The notes: a model not told the origin generated them from the sequence alone. A stretch of DNA of 64,000 bases from Nevskia sp. (GCA_031291075.1 JARLJS010000049.1:1-64000); one strand, 5' to 3'. Numbered from the stretch's first letter, positions 44,052 through 54,082 are shown. A program made the numbers and translations.

Positions 44052-44819
44052 TCACGCCGGCGCCGCGCAGAGGCTGCGATACATCGGGACATAGTGCCCG
44101 CTGTAGCTGATGGCCTGCTCCACCGCCGCCGCCCGCCGCAATTCCTCGCCCCGGCGGTCGTAGCGCAGCACCTGGCCCGCCGCCGGTAGCGGCAAATCCG
44201 CCCGCGCGGCCAGAAAAAGTTCACGCCGCGCGCGCAGGTAGGTCGAGCCCGAGATCAGCCCGCCGAGCTGGGACGACAGCGAGCCGTAGCTGTGCCGCTG
44301 CGCCTCGACCTTGACCCGCCATTCCGCCGCGTCCAGGTTGACCCAGCTACCCCTGGGCAGGAGCGCCGCCGGGGCCCGCTGGATTTCGTAGCGCTCGGCC
44401 GCGTCCGCCGTCTGGTAGATCAGCGGCACCTCGAACACCGGCAGCCCAGGCCAGGGTTCCAGCGCCTTGCGGGTGAGCGGCAGGGCGAGGTCGTGGAGCG
44501 GGTTGTAGAACTCGATGGCATCGCAGTACACCGCGTCGAAATCCAGGCGGTCCAGGATGGAACGCACTTGCAGCGCCAGTTCCCGGAAGAAATCGGTGCG
44601 TCGTTCCAGCAGGGCCCGGTAGAGATCGTCCTCGGGGTGGTTGAGGAAGCAGGCCCGTTCCAGTGCGCCGATGGATTCAAGCCCGTGGCGGCTGTCGCCT
44701 ACACGTTCGGCTCCGCCGCCGTCGGTGAGGAAGATCATGTGGGGCCGGAATCTCTGTACGGTCCCCAGGATCGCCAGTTCGTGGTTCGGATGGCTGAAGA
44801 TCATCACGGCGCGCTTCAT
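44052..44819 (-). CDS. LmbE/PIG-L-like protein with altered active site
   Basis: A 255-aa protein whose N-terminus (MIFSHPNHELAILGTVQRF, then MIFLTDGGG) resembles the PIG-L/LmbE deacetylase start, where the metal motif is normally HPDDE. Here it reads HPNHE, so the catalytic Asp is Asn and a metal Asp is His. A later IEFYNPLHDLALPLTRKAL could be the second metal segment. It is convergent with manC and divergent from a GT2 gene, suggesting a role in glycan modification. The family call is moderate and the activity unproven. Confidence 0.6.
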   Translation of the reverse strand: MKRAVMIFSHPNHELAILGTVQRFRPHMIFLTDGGGAERVGDSRHGLESIGALERACFLNHPEDDLYRALLERRTDFFRELALQVRSILDRLDFDAVYCDAIEFYNPLHDLALPLTRKALEPWPGLPVFEVPLIYQTADAAERYEIQRAPAALLPRGSWVNLDAAEWRVKVEAQRHSYGSLSSQLGGLISGSTYLRARRELFLAARADLPLPAAGQVLRYDRRGEELRRAAAVEQAISYSGHYVPMYRSLCAAPA

Positions 44820-44914
44820 CGGAAGAAATCCCCAATTTCTTTCGAGTGACCCGACACGATAGCATTACGCCTATGAAGGCCTTGTGTTGCGCTATGTAAA
44901 GTTCGGAGATCGGG

Positions 44915-45697
44915 ATGGCGTTCGATTTGGCGGTGGTGATCCAGACCGTGTGCCGGCCGACGGTGGTACGGTCGCTCGACTCGATCTTCAAGCAGACCCA
45001 TCCTGGTCCGCTGCAGGTCCTGATCGGCGTGGACAAGGGCATGGACGACACGCTGATCCGCGAGTTCATCCGCGCCAACCGCCCGCCGCACGTTGTGTGC
45101 AATATCATCAATCTCGGCTTTTCCAACGCCACTGCCCAAGGGGGCGTCTACTCCAACGCCTTCGGCGGATCGCTCAGGACCAGCCTGACCTTCCTGGCCA
45201 ACTCGAAATACGTGGCCTTCCTGGACGACGAGGATTGGTGGGATCCCGGGCACGTCGCCGACATCCTGGCCGCCCTCCAGAAGGCGGACTGGGCCTACGC
45301 GTTCCGCAACTACGTCAACTCCGCCAACAACGAGGTCATCGCGCAGGACCGGTGGGAAAGCGTGGGCCCCGGCCAGGGCTTCTTCAACGAGCGCTTTGGC
45401 GGTTTCGTGTGCTGCAGCGCCCTGGCCCTGAACAAGATCACGCTGGCGCCGCTGCTGCACCTGTTCTGCTTCGCCATGTTCCCCACCGGCGATGGCGAGG
45501 ACCGCCAGTTTCTGCACGGCCTGTTCAAGAGCGGTGCCAAGGGTGCCGCCACCAACCGCGCTTCCGTCATGTGCGCCGTCAATCCGGGCGACAAGATGCA
45601 CGCCAGGCGGCTGCAGTGGTGGGAGCAGAGCGGCTATGACGTCTCCAAGATCCCGACGCAGGCCTATCCGCGCGGCACGGACTTCCGGCCGGCCTAG
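44915..45697 (+). CDS. Family 2-like glycosyltransferase
   Basis: A 260-aa GT-A fold enzyme starting DLAVVIQTVCRPTVVRSLDS, with the acceptor/nucleotide strand LQVLIGVDKGMDD and the acidic metal site FLDDEDWWDPGH in place of DxD. There is no membrane segment. Its stop overlaps the nth stop tail-to-tail through a CTAG. It probably acts in the same glycan pathway as the LmbE-like gene it diverges from; donor and acceptor are unknown. Confidence 0.82.
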   Translation: MAFDLAVVIQTVCRPTVVRSLDSIFKQTHPGPLQVLIGVDKGMDDTLIREFIRANRPPHVVCNIINLGFSNATAQGGVYSNAFGGSLRTSLTFLANSKYVAFLDDEDWWDPGHVADILAALQKADWAYAFRNYVNSANNEVIAQDRWESVGPGQGFFNERFGGFVCCSALALNKITLAPLLHLFCFAMFPTGDGEDRQFLHGLFKSGAKGAATNRASVMCAVNPGDKMHARRLQWWEQSGYDVSKIPTQAYPRGTDFRPA

Positions 45698-46371
45698 CCA
45701 GGCGGCTTGCCCCGCAGCTTGCGCGCCGGTTCTCGGGCCACCGGGGTCTTGGCCTTGTAGCGGCACAGGTCGGCGATGACGCAACGCCAGCATTCCGGTT
45801 TGCGCGCCTTGCACACGTAGCGCCCGTGCAGGATCAGCCAGTGGTGGGCATGCAGGCGGTACGGCTGCGGCGTGATCTTCTCAAGCTTGTCGGAGATCTT
45901 GTCGGGGGTGCGGCCCGGCGCCAGGCCGGTGCGGTTGGCGATGCGGAAGATGTGGGTGTCCACCGCGATGGTCGGCTCGCCGAAGGCCACGTTGAGCACC
46001 ACGTTGGCGGTCTTGCGGCCGACCCCCGGCAGGGCCTGCAGCGCCTCGCGCGAGCGCGGCACCTCGCCGCCGTGCTGCTCCAGCAGCTGGCGGCTCAGGG
46101 CGATTACGTTCTTCGCCTTGGTCTGGTACAGGCCGATGCTCTTGATGAACCCGCGCAGCCGCTCCTCGCCCAGCGCAACCATCGCCTGGGGCGTGTTTGC
46201 CACCGGATAGAGCCGCGCGGTGGCGCGGTTGACGCCGACGTCGGTGGCCTGGGCGGACAGCACCACGGCGACCAGCAGTTCGAACGGGCTGGCATACACC
46301 AGCTCGCTGCGCGGGTCCGGGTTGGCGGCGGCGAGACGGCGATACAGTTCGGCGACGTCGGCCGGCTTCAC
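45694..46371 (-). CDS. nth: Endonuclease III
   Basis: A 225-aa bifunctional DNA glycosylase/AP lyase for oxidised pyrimidines. The helix-hairpin-helix and catalytic Lys are in [20 protein letters not shown], the catalytic Asp in [13 protein letters not shown], and the [4Fe-4S] loop is [17 protein letters not shown] (C-x6-C-x2-C-x5-C). Its ATG overlaps the end of the upstream RsxB-like gene by 4 nt. Confidence 0.96.
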   Translation of the reverse strand: MKPADVAELYRRLAAANPDPRSELVYASPFELLVAVVLSAQATDVGVNRATARLYPVANTPQAMVALGEERLRGFIKSIGLYQTKAKNVIALSRQLLEQHGGEVPRSREALQALPGVGRKTANVVLNVAFGEPTIAVDTHIFRIANRTGLAPGRTPDKISDKLEKITPQPYRLHAHHWLILHGRYVCKARKPECWRCVIADLCRYKAKTPVAREPARKLRGKPPG

Positions 46372-46979
46372 GTGGCGCCGCCGGTTCGCCGGGCCCGCGC
46401 ACGGGCCACCGCGGCGCCGATGTCGATGCCGCGGGCCTGTTCCTGCAGCGAGGGTGCGCGCTGGCGGCGCGCGTCCTTGCGCGCCTGCTCTTCCCGGCTA
46501 CGACGGGCCTGGCGCATGGTGTGGCGGCGGCGCCACAGCTCGCGCTGCGTGCCGGTTGCCGGCAGGCTGGCGGGGCGGGGCACCATCGCGATGCAGTCGA
46601 CCGGGCAGGGCGGCAGGCACAGCTCGCAGCCGCTGCATTCCGCCGCGATCACCGTGTGCATGCGCTTGGCTGCGCCGATGATGGCGTCCACCGGGCAAGC
46701 CAGCACGCACTTGAAGCAGCCGATGCAGCGCTGCTCGTCGATGACCGCAACGGTGGGGTTCTCCGCTTCCGTGCCGTACGCCGGGTTGAGCGGCTTGGGT
46801 GGCACCCCCACCAGGTCCGCCAGCGCGGCGACCGTCGCGGCGCCGCCGGGCGGGCATTGGTTGATGTCCGCGGCGCCAGCAGCCACCGCTTCGGCGTAGG
46901 GCCGGCAGCCGGGGTAGCCGCAGCGCGTGCACTGCGTCTGGGGCAGGAGGTCGTCGATGCGTTCAGCGAGAGTGGACAC
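46368..46979 (-). CDS. rsxB: RsxB/RnfB-like iron-sulfur protein lacking the membrane anchor
   Basis: A 203-aa protein with the RnfB N-terminal cluster domain ([19 protein letters not shown] ... INQCPPGG) and two 4Fe-4S ferredoxin motifs ([16 protein letters not shown] and [16 protein letters not shown]). Unlike E. coli RsxB, it starts directly at the cluster domain without the ~30-residue membrane helix. It has an Arg-rich C-terminal tail. No other rsx/rnf genes flank it, but nth follows as in the E. coli rsx operon. Electron partners are unknown. Confidence 0.9.
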   Translation of the reverse strand: MSTLAERIDDLLPQTQCTRCGYPGCRPYAEAVAAGAADINQCPPGGAATVAALADLVGVPPKPLNPAYGTEAENPTVAVIDEQRCIGCFKCVLACPVDAIIGAAKRMHTVIAAECSGCELCLPPCPVDCIAMVPRPASLPATGTQRELWRRRHTMRQARRSREEQARKDARRQRAPSLQEQARGIDIGAAVARARARRTGGAT

Positions 46980-47018
46980 GACTCGAATCCGGACGACCCT
47001 GTGGTGCGTCAGTCCTGG

Positions 47019-47038
47019 ATCCCGGCTTGCGCCGGGAT
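47019..47038. repeat. REP-like hairpin between rsxB and metG
   Basis: ATCCCGGC-TTGC-GCCGGGAT is a perfect 8-bp stem within TCCTGGATCCCGG...CCGGGATGACCG, the style of a common dispersed element in proteobacteria (TGGATCCCGGC...GCCGGGATGACG). No second copy is seen in the window. It may mark the 3' end of the minus-strand metG transcript. Confidence 0.55.
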
Positions 47039-47055
47039 GACCGCGCTACAAGTGG

Positions 47056-49116
47056 TCACTTCACCCGCATCCCCGGCTCAGCGCCGGCGTCCGGCGCGAG
47101 CAGGAACGGCCGGCCGTCGCCGTGGCTGGCGGCGAGTACCATGCCTTCGGACAGGCCGAAGCGCATCTTGCGCGGGGCCAGGTTGGCCACCACCACGGTG
47201 AGGCGGCCGATCAGGGTTTCCGGCGCGTACTGCGACTTGATGCCGGCGAACACCTGGCGCTTGCCGAGCTCGCCCAAGTCGAGGGTCAGCTTGAGCAGCT
47301 TGTCGGCGCCCTCCACGTGTTCGGCGTTCTCGATGCGCGCGATGCGCAATTCGATCTTGCCGAAGTCGTCGATGGAAATCGGGGCGGCGGGAGGGGGGAG
47401 GCGGGAGGCGTCCGCTGCGGCCGCGGCGGGCTGCGCCGGCTTGGCGGAGGGGCCGAGGTCTTCCTTGGAGGCTTCTACCATGGCTTTGATCTGGGCAGGG
47501 TCGATACGGGTTGCCAGTGGGTGGTACGGCTTGATCGGATGGTCGAGCAGGAGCTTGCCGGCGTCGGCCCACTGCAGCGGGGCGATGCCGAGAAAGGCCT
47601 CCGCTTCCCGCGCCAGCCGCGGCAGGACGGGCTTGAGATACAGCGTCAGCAGCCGGAACTCGTTGATGGCGCGGGTGCAGATGCGGTGAGCGCGGGCGCG
47701 CTCGGCCTCGCCACCTTTGACCAGGCTCCACGGCGCGTCGCTCTGCAGCCGGCCGTTGGCTTCGTCCGCCAGGGTCATGATTTCGCGTGCGGCCAAGCCG
47801 TATTCGCGGTTCTCGTAGCCGTAGCGGATGGCTGTGTCGCCGCCGTGGTAGCGCTGCCGCAGGCCCTCCTCGTCGTCGAACTGGGCCGCCAGGCGTCCGC
47901 CGAAGTGTCCGTGCAGCAGGGCGGCGCAGCGGCTGGCGATGTTGACGTACTTGCCGACCAGGTCGCTGTTCACCCGCGCGACGAAATCCTCCAGGTTGAG
48001 GTCGATGTCCACCACGCCGGCGCCGAGCTTGGCGGCGAAGTAGTAGCGCAGGTATTCCGGGTTGAGGCCGACGTCGAGATAGGTGCGCGCCTTGATGAAG
48101 GTGCCGCGCGACTTGCTCATTTTGGCGCCGTCCACGGTGAGGTAGCCGTTGACCGACAGGCCGGTGGGCTGGCGCAGGCCCGCGCCGCGCAGCATCGCCG
48201 GCCAGAACAGGCCGTGGAAATTGATGATGTCCTTGCCGATGAAGTGCCACATCTCGTAACCCGAACCGGCGCCGATCACCGCGTCCAGCCGCGCGTGGTC
48301 GCCGCCCAGGTAGGCCAGCAGGCTGGCGAAGTAGCCGATCGGCGCGTCCAGCCAGACGTAGAAGTACTTGCCCGGCTTGCCGGGAATGCCGAAGCCGAAG
48401 TAAGGCGCGTCGCGCGAGATGTCCCAGTCCTTCAGCTCCGCGTCCAGCCATTCGCGCAGCTTGGCCTTGACGCTGTCGTGCACCTGCGCGCCGTCGAGCC
48501 AGGCGCGGATCTCGACCTGCATCTTCGACAGCGCGAAGAAGTAATGCTCGGACGGCCGCCACTCCGGCGCCGCGCCGGACAGCACCGAGTACGGGCTTTT
48601 CAGGTCGCGCGGCGAGTAGGTCCAGCCGCAGTTCTCGCAGTTGTCGCCGTACTGGTCGGCGGTGCCGCAGTTGGGACAGGCGCCCTTGATGTAGCGGTCC
48701 GGCAGGAACATCTGCTTGACCGGGTCGTAGGCCTGCTCGATCTCGCGCGCCACGATGTAGCCGTGGCGATCCAGCGCGGCGTAGATGCGCTCCGACAGCT
48801 CGCGGTTCTCCTCCGAGTGGGTGGAGTGGTAGTGATCGAAGGCGACGTGGAAGTCGGCGAAGTCCTGCGCGTGCGCGGTCTTCACCGGCGCGATGAATTC
48901 CTCCGGCGTCATGCCGGCCTTCTCGGCCGCCAGCATGATGGGAGTGCCGTGGGCGTCGTCGGCGCAGACGTAGGTGACCTCGTGGCCGCACATGCGCTGG
49001 AAGCGCACCCAGATGTCGCCCTGGATATAGCCCACCAGGTGGCCCAGGTGCAGGGGTCCGTTGGCATAGGGCAATGCGTTGGTTACAAACAGCTTTCTGG
49101 TCGCGGAGGCGGACAT
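47056..49116 (-). CDS. metG: Methionine--tRNA ligase
   Basis: A 686-aa class I synthetase. The HIGH motif is [15 protein letters not shown], the zinc knuckle is CPNCG...CENCG, the KMSKS motif is [12 protein letters not shown], and a C-terminal tRNA-binding (EMAP II-like) dimerisation domain begins near [20 protein letters not shown] after a Pro/Ala linker. Length and layout match E. coli MetG. Divergent apbC lies across a 118-nt gap, a conserved arrangement. Confidence 0.97.
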   Translation of the reverse strand: MSASATRKLFVTNALPYANGPLHLGHLVGYIQGDIWVRFQRMCGHEVTYVCADDAHGTPIMLAAEKAGMTPEEFIAPVKTAHAQDFADFHVAFDHYHSTHSEENRELSERIYAALDRHGYIVAREIEQAYDPVKQMFLPDRYIKGACPNCGTADQYGDNCENCGWTYSPRDLKSPYSVLSGAAPEWRPSEHYFFALSKMQVEIRAWLDGAQVHDSVKAKLREWLDAELKDWDISRDAPYFGFGIPGKPGKYFYVWLDAPIGYFASLLAYLGGDHARLDAVIGAGSGYEMWHFIGKDIINFHGLFWPAMLRGAGLRQPTGLSVNGYLTVDGAKMSKSRGTFIKARTYLDVGLNPEYLRYYFAAKLGAGVVDIDLNLEDFVARVNSDLVGKYVNIASRCAALLHGHFGGRLAAQFDDEEGLRQRYHGGDTAIRYGYENREYGLAAREIMTLADEANGRLQSDAPWSLVKGGEAERARAHRICTRAINEFRLLTLYLKPVLPRLAREAEAFLGIAPLQWADAGKLLLDHPIKPYHPLATRIDPAQIKAMVEASKEDLGPSAKPAQPAAAAADASRLPPPAAPISIDDFGKIELRIARIENAEHVEGADKLLKLTLDLGELGKRQVFAGIKSQYAPETLIGRLTVVVANLAPRKMRFGLSEGMVLAASHGDGRPFLLAPDAGAEPGMRVK

Positions 49117-49234
49117 GCGCGGGTATCGGCGGGTGATCCCTGGAATTATCGCACAGCGTCCCGCTGGCGCCGGGAAGCGGGCGCCATCCTGCTAAACTTC
49201 CTCCTTACGATCCCGCGATTCTCCTTTTCCTTCG

Positions 49235-50320
49235 ATGTCCGAACAAGCTTTGCTCGAATCCGCGCTCGGCCGTTACGTCGAGCCGATGCTGGGCTGCGAC
49301 CTGCAAACCGCAGGTGTCGTGCGCAGCGTGGAAGTGCGCGGGCGGCGCGCGCGCATCCAGGTCGACCTCGCCTTTCCCGCCGCCGGTTACCGTGAAACCC
49401 TGGAAGCCGGCCTGCGCCGGCACCTGGCGGCGGTCGTGCCGGGGCTGGAGCTGGATATCGCCGTCGGCTGGCACGTCGCGGCGTATGCGGTGCAGAAGGG
49501 CCTGCAGCCGTTGCCGGGGGTGAAGAACATCGTCGCCGTCGCCTCCGGCAAGGGCGGCGTCGGCAAGTCCACCGTGGCGGTCAACCTGGCCCTGGCGCTG
49601 CAGGTGGAGGGCGCACGGGTCGGCATTCTCGACGCCGACCTTTACGGTCCCAGCCAGCCGCTGATGCTGGGCAGCCGCGAGCGTCCCACCTCGCCGGACG
49701 GCCGCCGCATGCACCCGATCCGCGCCCATGGCCTGCAGGCCATGTCGATCGGGTTTCTGCTGGAGGGCGACGCCCAGCCCACCATCTGGCGCGGCCCGAT
49801 GGCCACGCAGGCGCTGTGGCAACTGCTCACCGAGACGGTGTGGGACGATCTCGACTACCTGGTGGTGGACATGCCACCCGGCACCGGCGACATCCAGCTG
49901 TCGCTGTCGCAGCGGGTGCCGGTGGCCGGCAGCGTGGTGGTGACCACGCCGCAGGACGTGGCCCTGCTGGACGCGCGCAAGGGCCTGGAGATGTTCCGCA
50001 AGGTCGGCATCCCGGTGCTCGGCATCGTCGAGAACATGAGCACCCACGTCTGCTCCAACTGCGGCCACGAGGAGGCGATCTTCGGCAGCGGCGGCGGCGA
50101 GCGGCTGGCGCGCGAAGCCGGCTCCGAGCTGCTCGGCCAGTTACCGCTGGACATCCGCATCCGCCAGCAGGCCGACGGCGGCAACCCCACCGTGGCCGCC
50201 GAGTCGGAGGGTGCGCTGGCGCGGCGCTACCGCGACATCGCCCGCCTCGCCGCCGCGCGTCTTGCCTACGGCGAGGCCGCCGCGGTGGATTTCCCGAGCA
50301 TCGAGATCGTGGAAGATTGA
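49235..50320 (+). CDS. apbC: Iron-sulfur cluster carrier protein ApbC/Mrp
   Basis: A 361-aa P-loop NTPase that binds and delivers [4Fe-4S] clusters. The N-terminal MIP18/DUF59-type domain covers about residues 1-90, the deviant Walker A is GKGGVGKSTVAVNL, the nucleotide-domain motif is LVVDMPPGTGDIQLSLSQ, and the bridging cluster cysteines are in CSNCGHEE. It lies between metG and dcd. A palindromic repeat follows 20 nt after the stop. Confidence 0.95.
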   Translation: MSEQALLESALGRYVEPMLGCDLQTAGVVRSVEVRGRRARIQVDLAFPAAGYRETLEAGLRRHLAAVVPGLELDIAVGWHVAAYAVQKGLQPLPGVKNIVAVASGKGGVGKSTVAVNLALALQVEGARVGILDADLYGPSQPLMLGSRERPTSPDGRRMHPIRAHGLQAMSIGFLLEGDAQPTIWRGPMATQALWQLLTETVWDDLDYLVVDMPPGTGDIQLSLSQRVPVAGSVVVTTPQDVALLDARKGLEMFRKVGIPVLGIVENMSTHVCSNCGHEEAIFGSGGGERLAREAGSELLGQLPLDIRIRQQADGGNPTVAAESEGALARRYRDIARLAAARLAYGEAAAVDFPSIEIVED

Positions 50321-50340
50321 GGCGGCCTCAAAGCCATAGC

Positions 50341-50424
50341 GGTCCGCAAATGAACGCCAATGAACGCAAATAAAATCCTCGTGTAGTTTTTCCATTTGCG
50401 TTTATTTGCGTTCATTTGCGGACT
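50341..50424. repeat. Long palindromic intergenic repeat, copy 3
   Basis: The left arm starts GGTCCGCAAATGAACGCCAA (50341) and the right arm ends TTCATTTGCGGACT (50424). The arms are complementary apart from a few positions and the loop ends in TTTTT. The design (GTCC plus 10-bp GCAAATGAAC units in both arms) is that of the copies at 2655 and 4109. It sits between apbC and dcd. Confidence 0.88.
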
Positions 50425-50453
50425 GTCCCTTTTGATTCACAAGTTGAGTTCCG

Positions 50454-51020
50454 ATGAGCATCAAGGCAGACAAGTGGATCCGCCGCATGGCGGAGCAGCA
50501 CGGCATGATCGAGCCGTTCGAGCCGGGCCAGGTGCGCAGCAACGACCGCGGCCGCATCGTCAGCTACGGCGTGTCGAGCTACGGTTACGACGTGCGCTGC
50601 GCCGACGAGTTCAAGATCTTCACCAACATCAATTCCACCATCGTCGATCCCAAGGCCTTCGACTCGAAGAGTTTCGTCGACTTCAAGGGCGAGTGTTGCG
50701 TGATCCCGCCCAACTCCTTTGCCCTGGCCCGCACGGTGGAGTACTTCCGCGTCCCGCGCGACGTGCTGGTGATCTGCCTGGGCAAGAGCACCTACGCCCG
50801 CTGCGGCATCATCGTCAACGTCACGCCGCTGGAGCCGGAGTGGGAGGGTCACGTCACGCTCGAGTTCTCCAACACCACGCCGCTGCCGGCGAAGATCTAC
50901 GCCAACGAAGGCGTGGCGCAGATGCTGTTCCTGGAGTCCGACGAGGTGTGCGAGACCAGCTACCGCGACCGCGGCGGCAAGTACCAGGGGCAGCGCGGGG
51001 TGACCTTGCCGAAGACCTGA
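50454..51020 (+). CDS. dcd: dCTP deaminase
   Basis: A 188-aa trimeric enzyme that deaminates dCTP to dUTP for dTMP synthesis. It is the canonical length and shows the family blocks [29 protein letters not shown], the nucleotide-binding [19 protein letters not shown] with the catalytic Glu in PLEPEWEG, and [16 protein letters not shown] at the C-terminus. Translation begins 29 nt after the palindromic repeat. Confidence 0.97.
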   Translation: MSIKADKWIRRMAEQHGMIEPFEPGQVRSNDRGRIVSYGVSSYGYDVRCADEFKIFTNINSTIVDPKAFDSKSFVDFKGECCVIPPNSFALARTVEYFRVPRDVLVICLGKSTYARCGIIVNVTPLEPEWEGHVTLEFSNTTPLPAKIYANEGVAQMLFLESDEVCETSYRDRGGKYQGQRGVTLPKT

Positions 51021-51035
51021 GGTAGCCCGCCGCGT

Positions 51036-53231
51036 CTATTGCCCGGGCCCGCGCAGGCTGATCATCCAGCAGCGGTGCGGCGGCGGCGGCCGCTTGAAGT
51101 CCTCGTCGAGCGTTTGCGGCGTGATGTCGGCGATTTGCAGGTCGGCCAGTGCGTCCTGGTCGAGCTTGAAGCGGCGCCGGTTGGTGGAGAAATACAGCGT
51201 GCCGCGCGGCGTCAGCAGCCTGGCGCAGTTGCGGATCAGCTCGACGTGGTCACGCTGTACGTCGAGCACACCTTCCATGCGCTTGGAGTTGGAAAAGGTG
51301 GGCGGGTCGCACAGGATCAGGTCGAAGCGCGGCGCGGCCGGGCTCGCCGCCTGCTCGGCCAGCCACTTCAGGCAGTCCGCCTGCACGAGCAGGTGACGCG
51401 CGGGCGCAGCGCCGCGCCGTGGCGGATGCGGACCTTCGGGCCTGCGGCGGGTCTCGATCTGCGCAGAGTAGCCGTTGAGCTCTAGGTTGCGTCGCGCCCA
51501 GTCGAGGTAGTTCGCCGACAGGTCTACCGACACGGTGCCGTTGGCGCCGCCCTTGGCGGCGTGCGCCGTGGCGGTGCCGGTGTAGCAGAACAGGTTGAGG
51601 AAACGTTTGCCGGCGGCCTCCGCCTGGATGCGCCGCCGCAGCGGGCGGTGGTCGAGGAACAGCCCGGTGTCGAGATAGTCATCGAGGTTGACCCACAGCC
51701 GGCAGCCCTGCTCCTCGACCTGTAGGAAATGCTCCCGCTCGTCCTGCCGCTGGTACTGTTCGCTGCCTTTCTGCGCCTTGCGGATCTTGAAGTGGATGGC
51801 CGAGGTGGGCAGTTCGAATTCCTGCTGGATCACCGCCAGCGCTTCACGCAGGCGCCGTTCGGCGCGGAACGGGTCGACCGTCTTGGGCGCGGCGTACTCC
51901 TGTACGTGCAGGTGGGTGGACGGCGTCGGGTAGAGGTCCACCGCCACGGCATAGTCAGGCAGATCGGCGTCATAGATCCGGTAGCAGGAGACGCCGCTGC
52001 GCTTGGCCCACTTGGCCAGATGCTTGCGGTTCTTGCGCAGCCGGTTGGCGAAGTCATCGCCCCCGGCCGGTGCGCTCGCGACTGCAGCGTCGGTTGCCGG
52101 AATGTCGAACAGCAGCAGCTTGCAGGGCAGGTCGCCGTTGTAGAACGAATAGAGCTTTTCCGCCCGCAATCCCAGGCGCGGGCCCAGGTCGGGGCGGCCG
52201 GTGAATACCGCCGCGCGCCAGCCGCCGAAGTGCTGCTTGAGGGTGACGCCCAGCAGGCTGTAGAGCTTGATCAGCTCCGCTTCGCTGCCCAGCCGTTCGC
52301 CGTAGGGCGGATTGGTGACCACCAGCCCGGGTTGTTCGCCATGAGGGCGGGCGGTGGACAGGTCCGCCACGGACCAGGTGATCCGGTCGCCCAGGCCGGC
52401 CAACTCGGCGTTGCGCCGCGCCGCCCGCAGGGTGGCGGAATCGTTGTCCTGGCCCAACAGCGGCGGCAGCTTTTCCAGGCCGGCGGTCCGGCGCCGGCGC
52501 GCGTCTTCCACCAGTGTGTTCCAGGCCGCGGCCTCGTAGTTTCGCAGCGCCTGGAAGCCGAACCGTTCCCGCGCCAGCCCCGGCGCGACATCGCCGGCGA
52601 TCAGGGCGGCCTCGATGACCAGCGTGCCCGAGCCGCAAAGAGGGTCGACCAGGGCGCCGCCGCCTTGGGCGATGGTGCTCCAGCCGGAGCGCAGCAGGAT
52701 CGCGGCGGCCAGCGTTTCCTTCAGGGGCGCCGCAGCGCCGCGCGCGCGATACCCACGACGGTGCAGGCTGCCCCCTGATAAATCAAGGCTTAAGGTCGAC
52801 AGTGCATCATTTAGGTGCAAATGCACCGGAATATCCGGCTCCGCTGCATCGACATCGGGCCGACGCCCATGATCATCGCGGAAGCGATCGGCGATGGCGT
52901 CCTTGACCTTCAGCGCGGCGAAGTGGGTGTGGGTCAGCGCGCTGGAGTGGCCCGCCACCTCTACGGCGAAGCTGCGGCTGGCGGAAAACCAGCCTGGCCA
53001 GTCGATCTCCTTCGAAGCCGCATAGAGCTGCTCGGCCGTAGTGGTCTCGGCACTTGCCAGCTGCAGCAGGACGCGGCTGGCCAGGCGCGACCACAGGCAG
53101 ATGCGATAGGCGCAGGACCAGTCGCCGCGGCAGGCGATGCCGCCGTTCTGCTCACGCACTTCGGTGGCGCCAAGCGCGGCAGCTTCCTGGACGAGCAGGG
53201 GCTCCAGGCCGCGGCTGCAGCTGAGAAACAA
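51036..53231 (-). CDS. rlmL: Bifunctional 23S rRNA methyltransferase RlmKL
   Basis: A 731-aa fusion enzyme for m2G2445 (RlmL) and m7G2069 (RlmK). The N-terminal THUMP domain is followed by the RlmL domain with DPLCGSGTLVIEAALIAGD and TNPPYGERLGSE, then the RlmK domain with FLNLFCYTGTATAHAAKGGA and LILCDPPTFSNSKRM. A Pro/Arg-rich insertion (about residue 625) interrupts the RlmK Rossmann fold. The only in-frame start near the family N-terminus is TTG at 53231 (FLSCSRGLEPLL); no ATG or GTG precedes it before a stop. Confidence 0.93.
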   Translation of the reverse strand: MFLSCSRGLEPLLVQEAAALGATEVREQNGGIACRGDWSCAYRICLWSRLASRVLLQLASAETTTAEQLYAASKEIDWPGWFSASRSFAVEVAGHSSALTHTHFAALKVKDAIADRFRDDHGRRPDVDAAEPDIPVHLHLNDALSTLSLDLSGGSLHRRGYRARGAAAPLKETLAAAILLRSGWSTIAQGGGALVDPLCGSGTLVIEAALIAGDVAPGLARERFGFQALRNYEAAAWNTLVEDARRRRTAGLEKLPPLLGQDNDSATLRAARRNAELAGLGDRITWSVADLSTARPHGEQPGLVVTNPPYGERLGSEAELIKLYSLLGVTLKQHFGGWRAAVFTGRPDLGPRLGLRAEKLYSFYNGDLPCKLLLFDIPATDAAVASAPAGGDDFANRLRKNRKHLAKWAKRSGVSCYRIYDADLPDYAVAVDLYPTPSTHLHVQEYAAPKTVDPFRAERRLREALAVIQQEFELPTSAIHFKIRKAQKGSEQYQRQDEREHFLQVEEQGCRLWVNLDDYLDTGLFLDHRPLRRRIQAEAAGKRFLNLFCYTGTATAHAAKGGANGTVSVDLSANYLDWARRNLELNGYSAQIETRRRPEGPHPPRRGAAPARHLLVQADCLKWLAEQAASPAAPRFDLILCDPPTFSNSKRMEGVLDVQRDHVELIRNCARLLTPRGTLYFSTNRRRFKLDQDALADLQIADITPQTLDEDFKRPPPPHRCWMISLRGPGQ

Positions 53232-53407
53232 GGTCAGCGGGGAGGGGGTGGGTGTCGCGTGCTCGGTCGAGATCGGGGTGCTCCTGCCGCCAGCCGGGGG
53301 TTTTCATGACATGATAAAGGGATGATCCCGCTCATGTCCGTTCCGCGAATGCTCACGGCGAATCCCTCATGTCCCAGGCGTGGGGCGACCGGCCCGGAGG
53401 AACCACG

Positions 53408-54082
53408 GTGCTGAACCGCAGGCAGCTGCTTGGCGGGCTGGTGGCTGTCGGTGCATCCGGCTGCGCGAACAATCCGGACTCGACCTTGAACCTGTTCACC
53501 AAGACGGTGACCGGCAATGTCCGGTCGTCGAGCGACTATCCGCTGAGCGCCGCGCAAATCCATGACCTGCCTTATGCCACGCTGGGTGTACGCGTGGGTG
53601 ACAATCCGAGGGCGGTGATGGTGCTGGCCACCGTCGACGGTACGCTGCTGCAATGGGTTTCCGCCGACCACGTCATTTTCGAGACCGAGGGGGGGAGGCT
53701 GCTGCGCACCCGCGGCTTGAAGCGCGACCTCGTCGATACCCGCTGGACCACCGCTACGGCGGAGGACCCGCTGGCGCACTTGGCCAGCACCGGCACCCTT
53801 CCCGCGCGCGGCGTTTACCGCGAAATCGACGTCGGCAAGGAGCGGGCGGTGGCCGTGGAATCGCACTTCAAGCTGCGCGGCGTCGAAACCATTTCGATTC
53901 AGGGCCGGCAGCGGACGGTCCACCGCGTGGAGGAAATTGCCATCGTGCGCGACTGGCGGTGGGAGACGCGCAACAATTTCTGGTTCGACGCCCAGTCGGC
54001 GCGGGTCTGGCGTTCGTCCCAGCAGTATTGCCCGGAGCTGCCGCCGGTCGAGTTGGAATTGCTGAAGCCCCTCGCCGCTTGA
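53408..54082 (+). CDS. YjbF/GfcB-like lipoprotein
   Basis: A 224-aa protein of the YjbF/GfcB family, linked to group 4 capsule or exopolysaccharide export. The GTG at 53408 has GGAGGA 6 nt upstream and gives a short signal sequence, NRRQLLGGLVAVGASGC, with a possible acylated Cys19 and twin Arg; the ATG at 53369 lies outside this signal. The core contains the family pattern YATLGVRVGDNPRAVMVLA and NNFWFDAQSARVWRSSQQYC. It ends in a strong terminator at 54102-54130. Confidence 0.82.
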   Translation: MLNRRQLLGGLVAVGASGCANNPDSTLNLFTKTVTGNVRSSSDYPLSAAQIHDLPYATLGVRVGDNPRAVMVLATVDGTLLQWVSADHVIFETEGGRLLRTRGLKRDLVDTRWTTATAEDPLAHLASTGTLPARGVYREIDVGKERAVAVESHFKLRGVETISIQGRQRTVHRVEEIAIVRDWRWETRNNFWFDAQSARVWRSSQQYCPELPPVELELLKPLAA

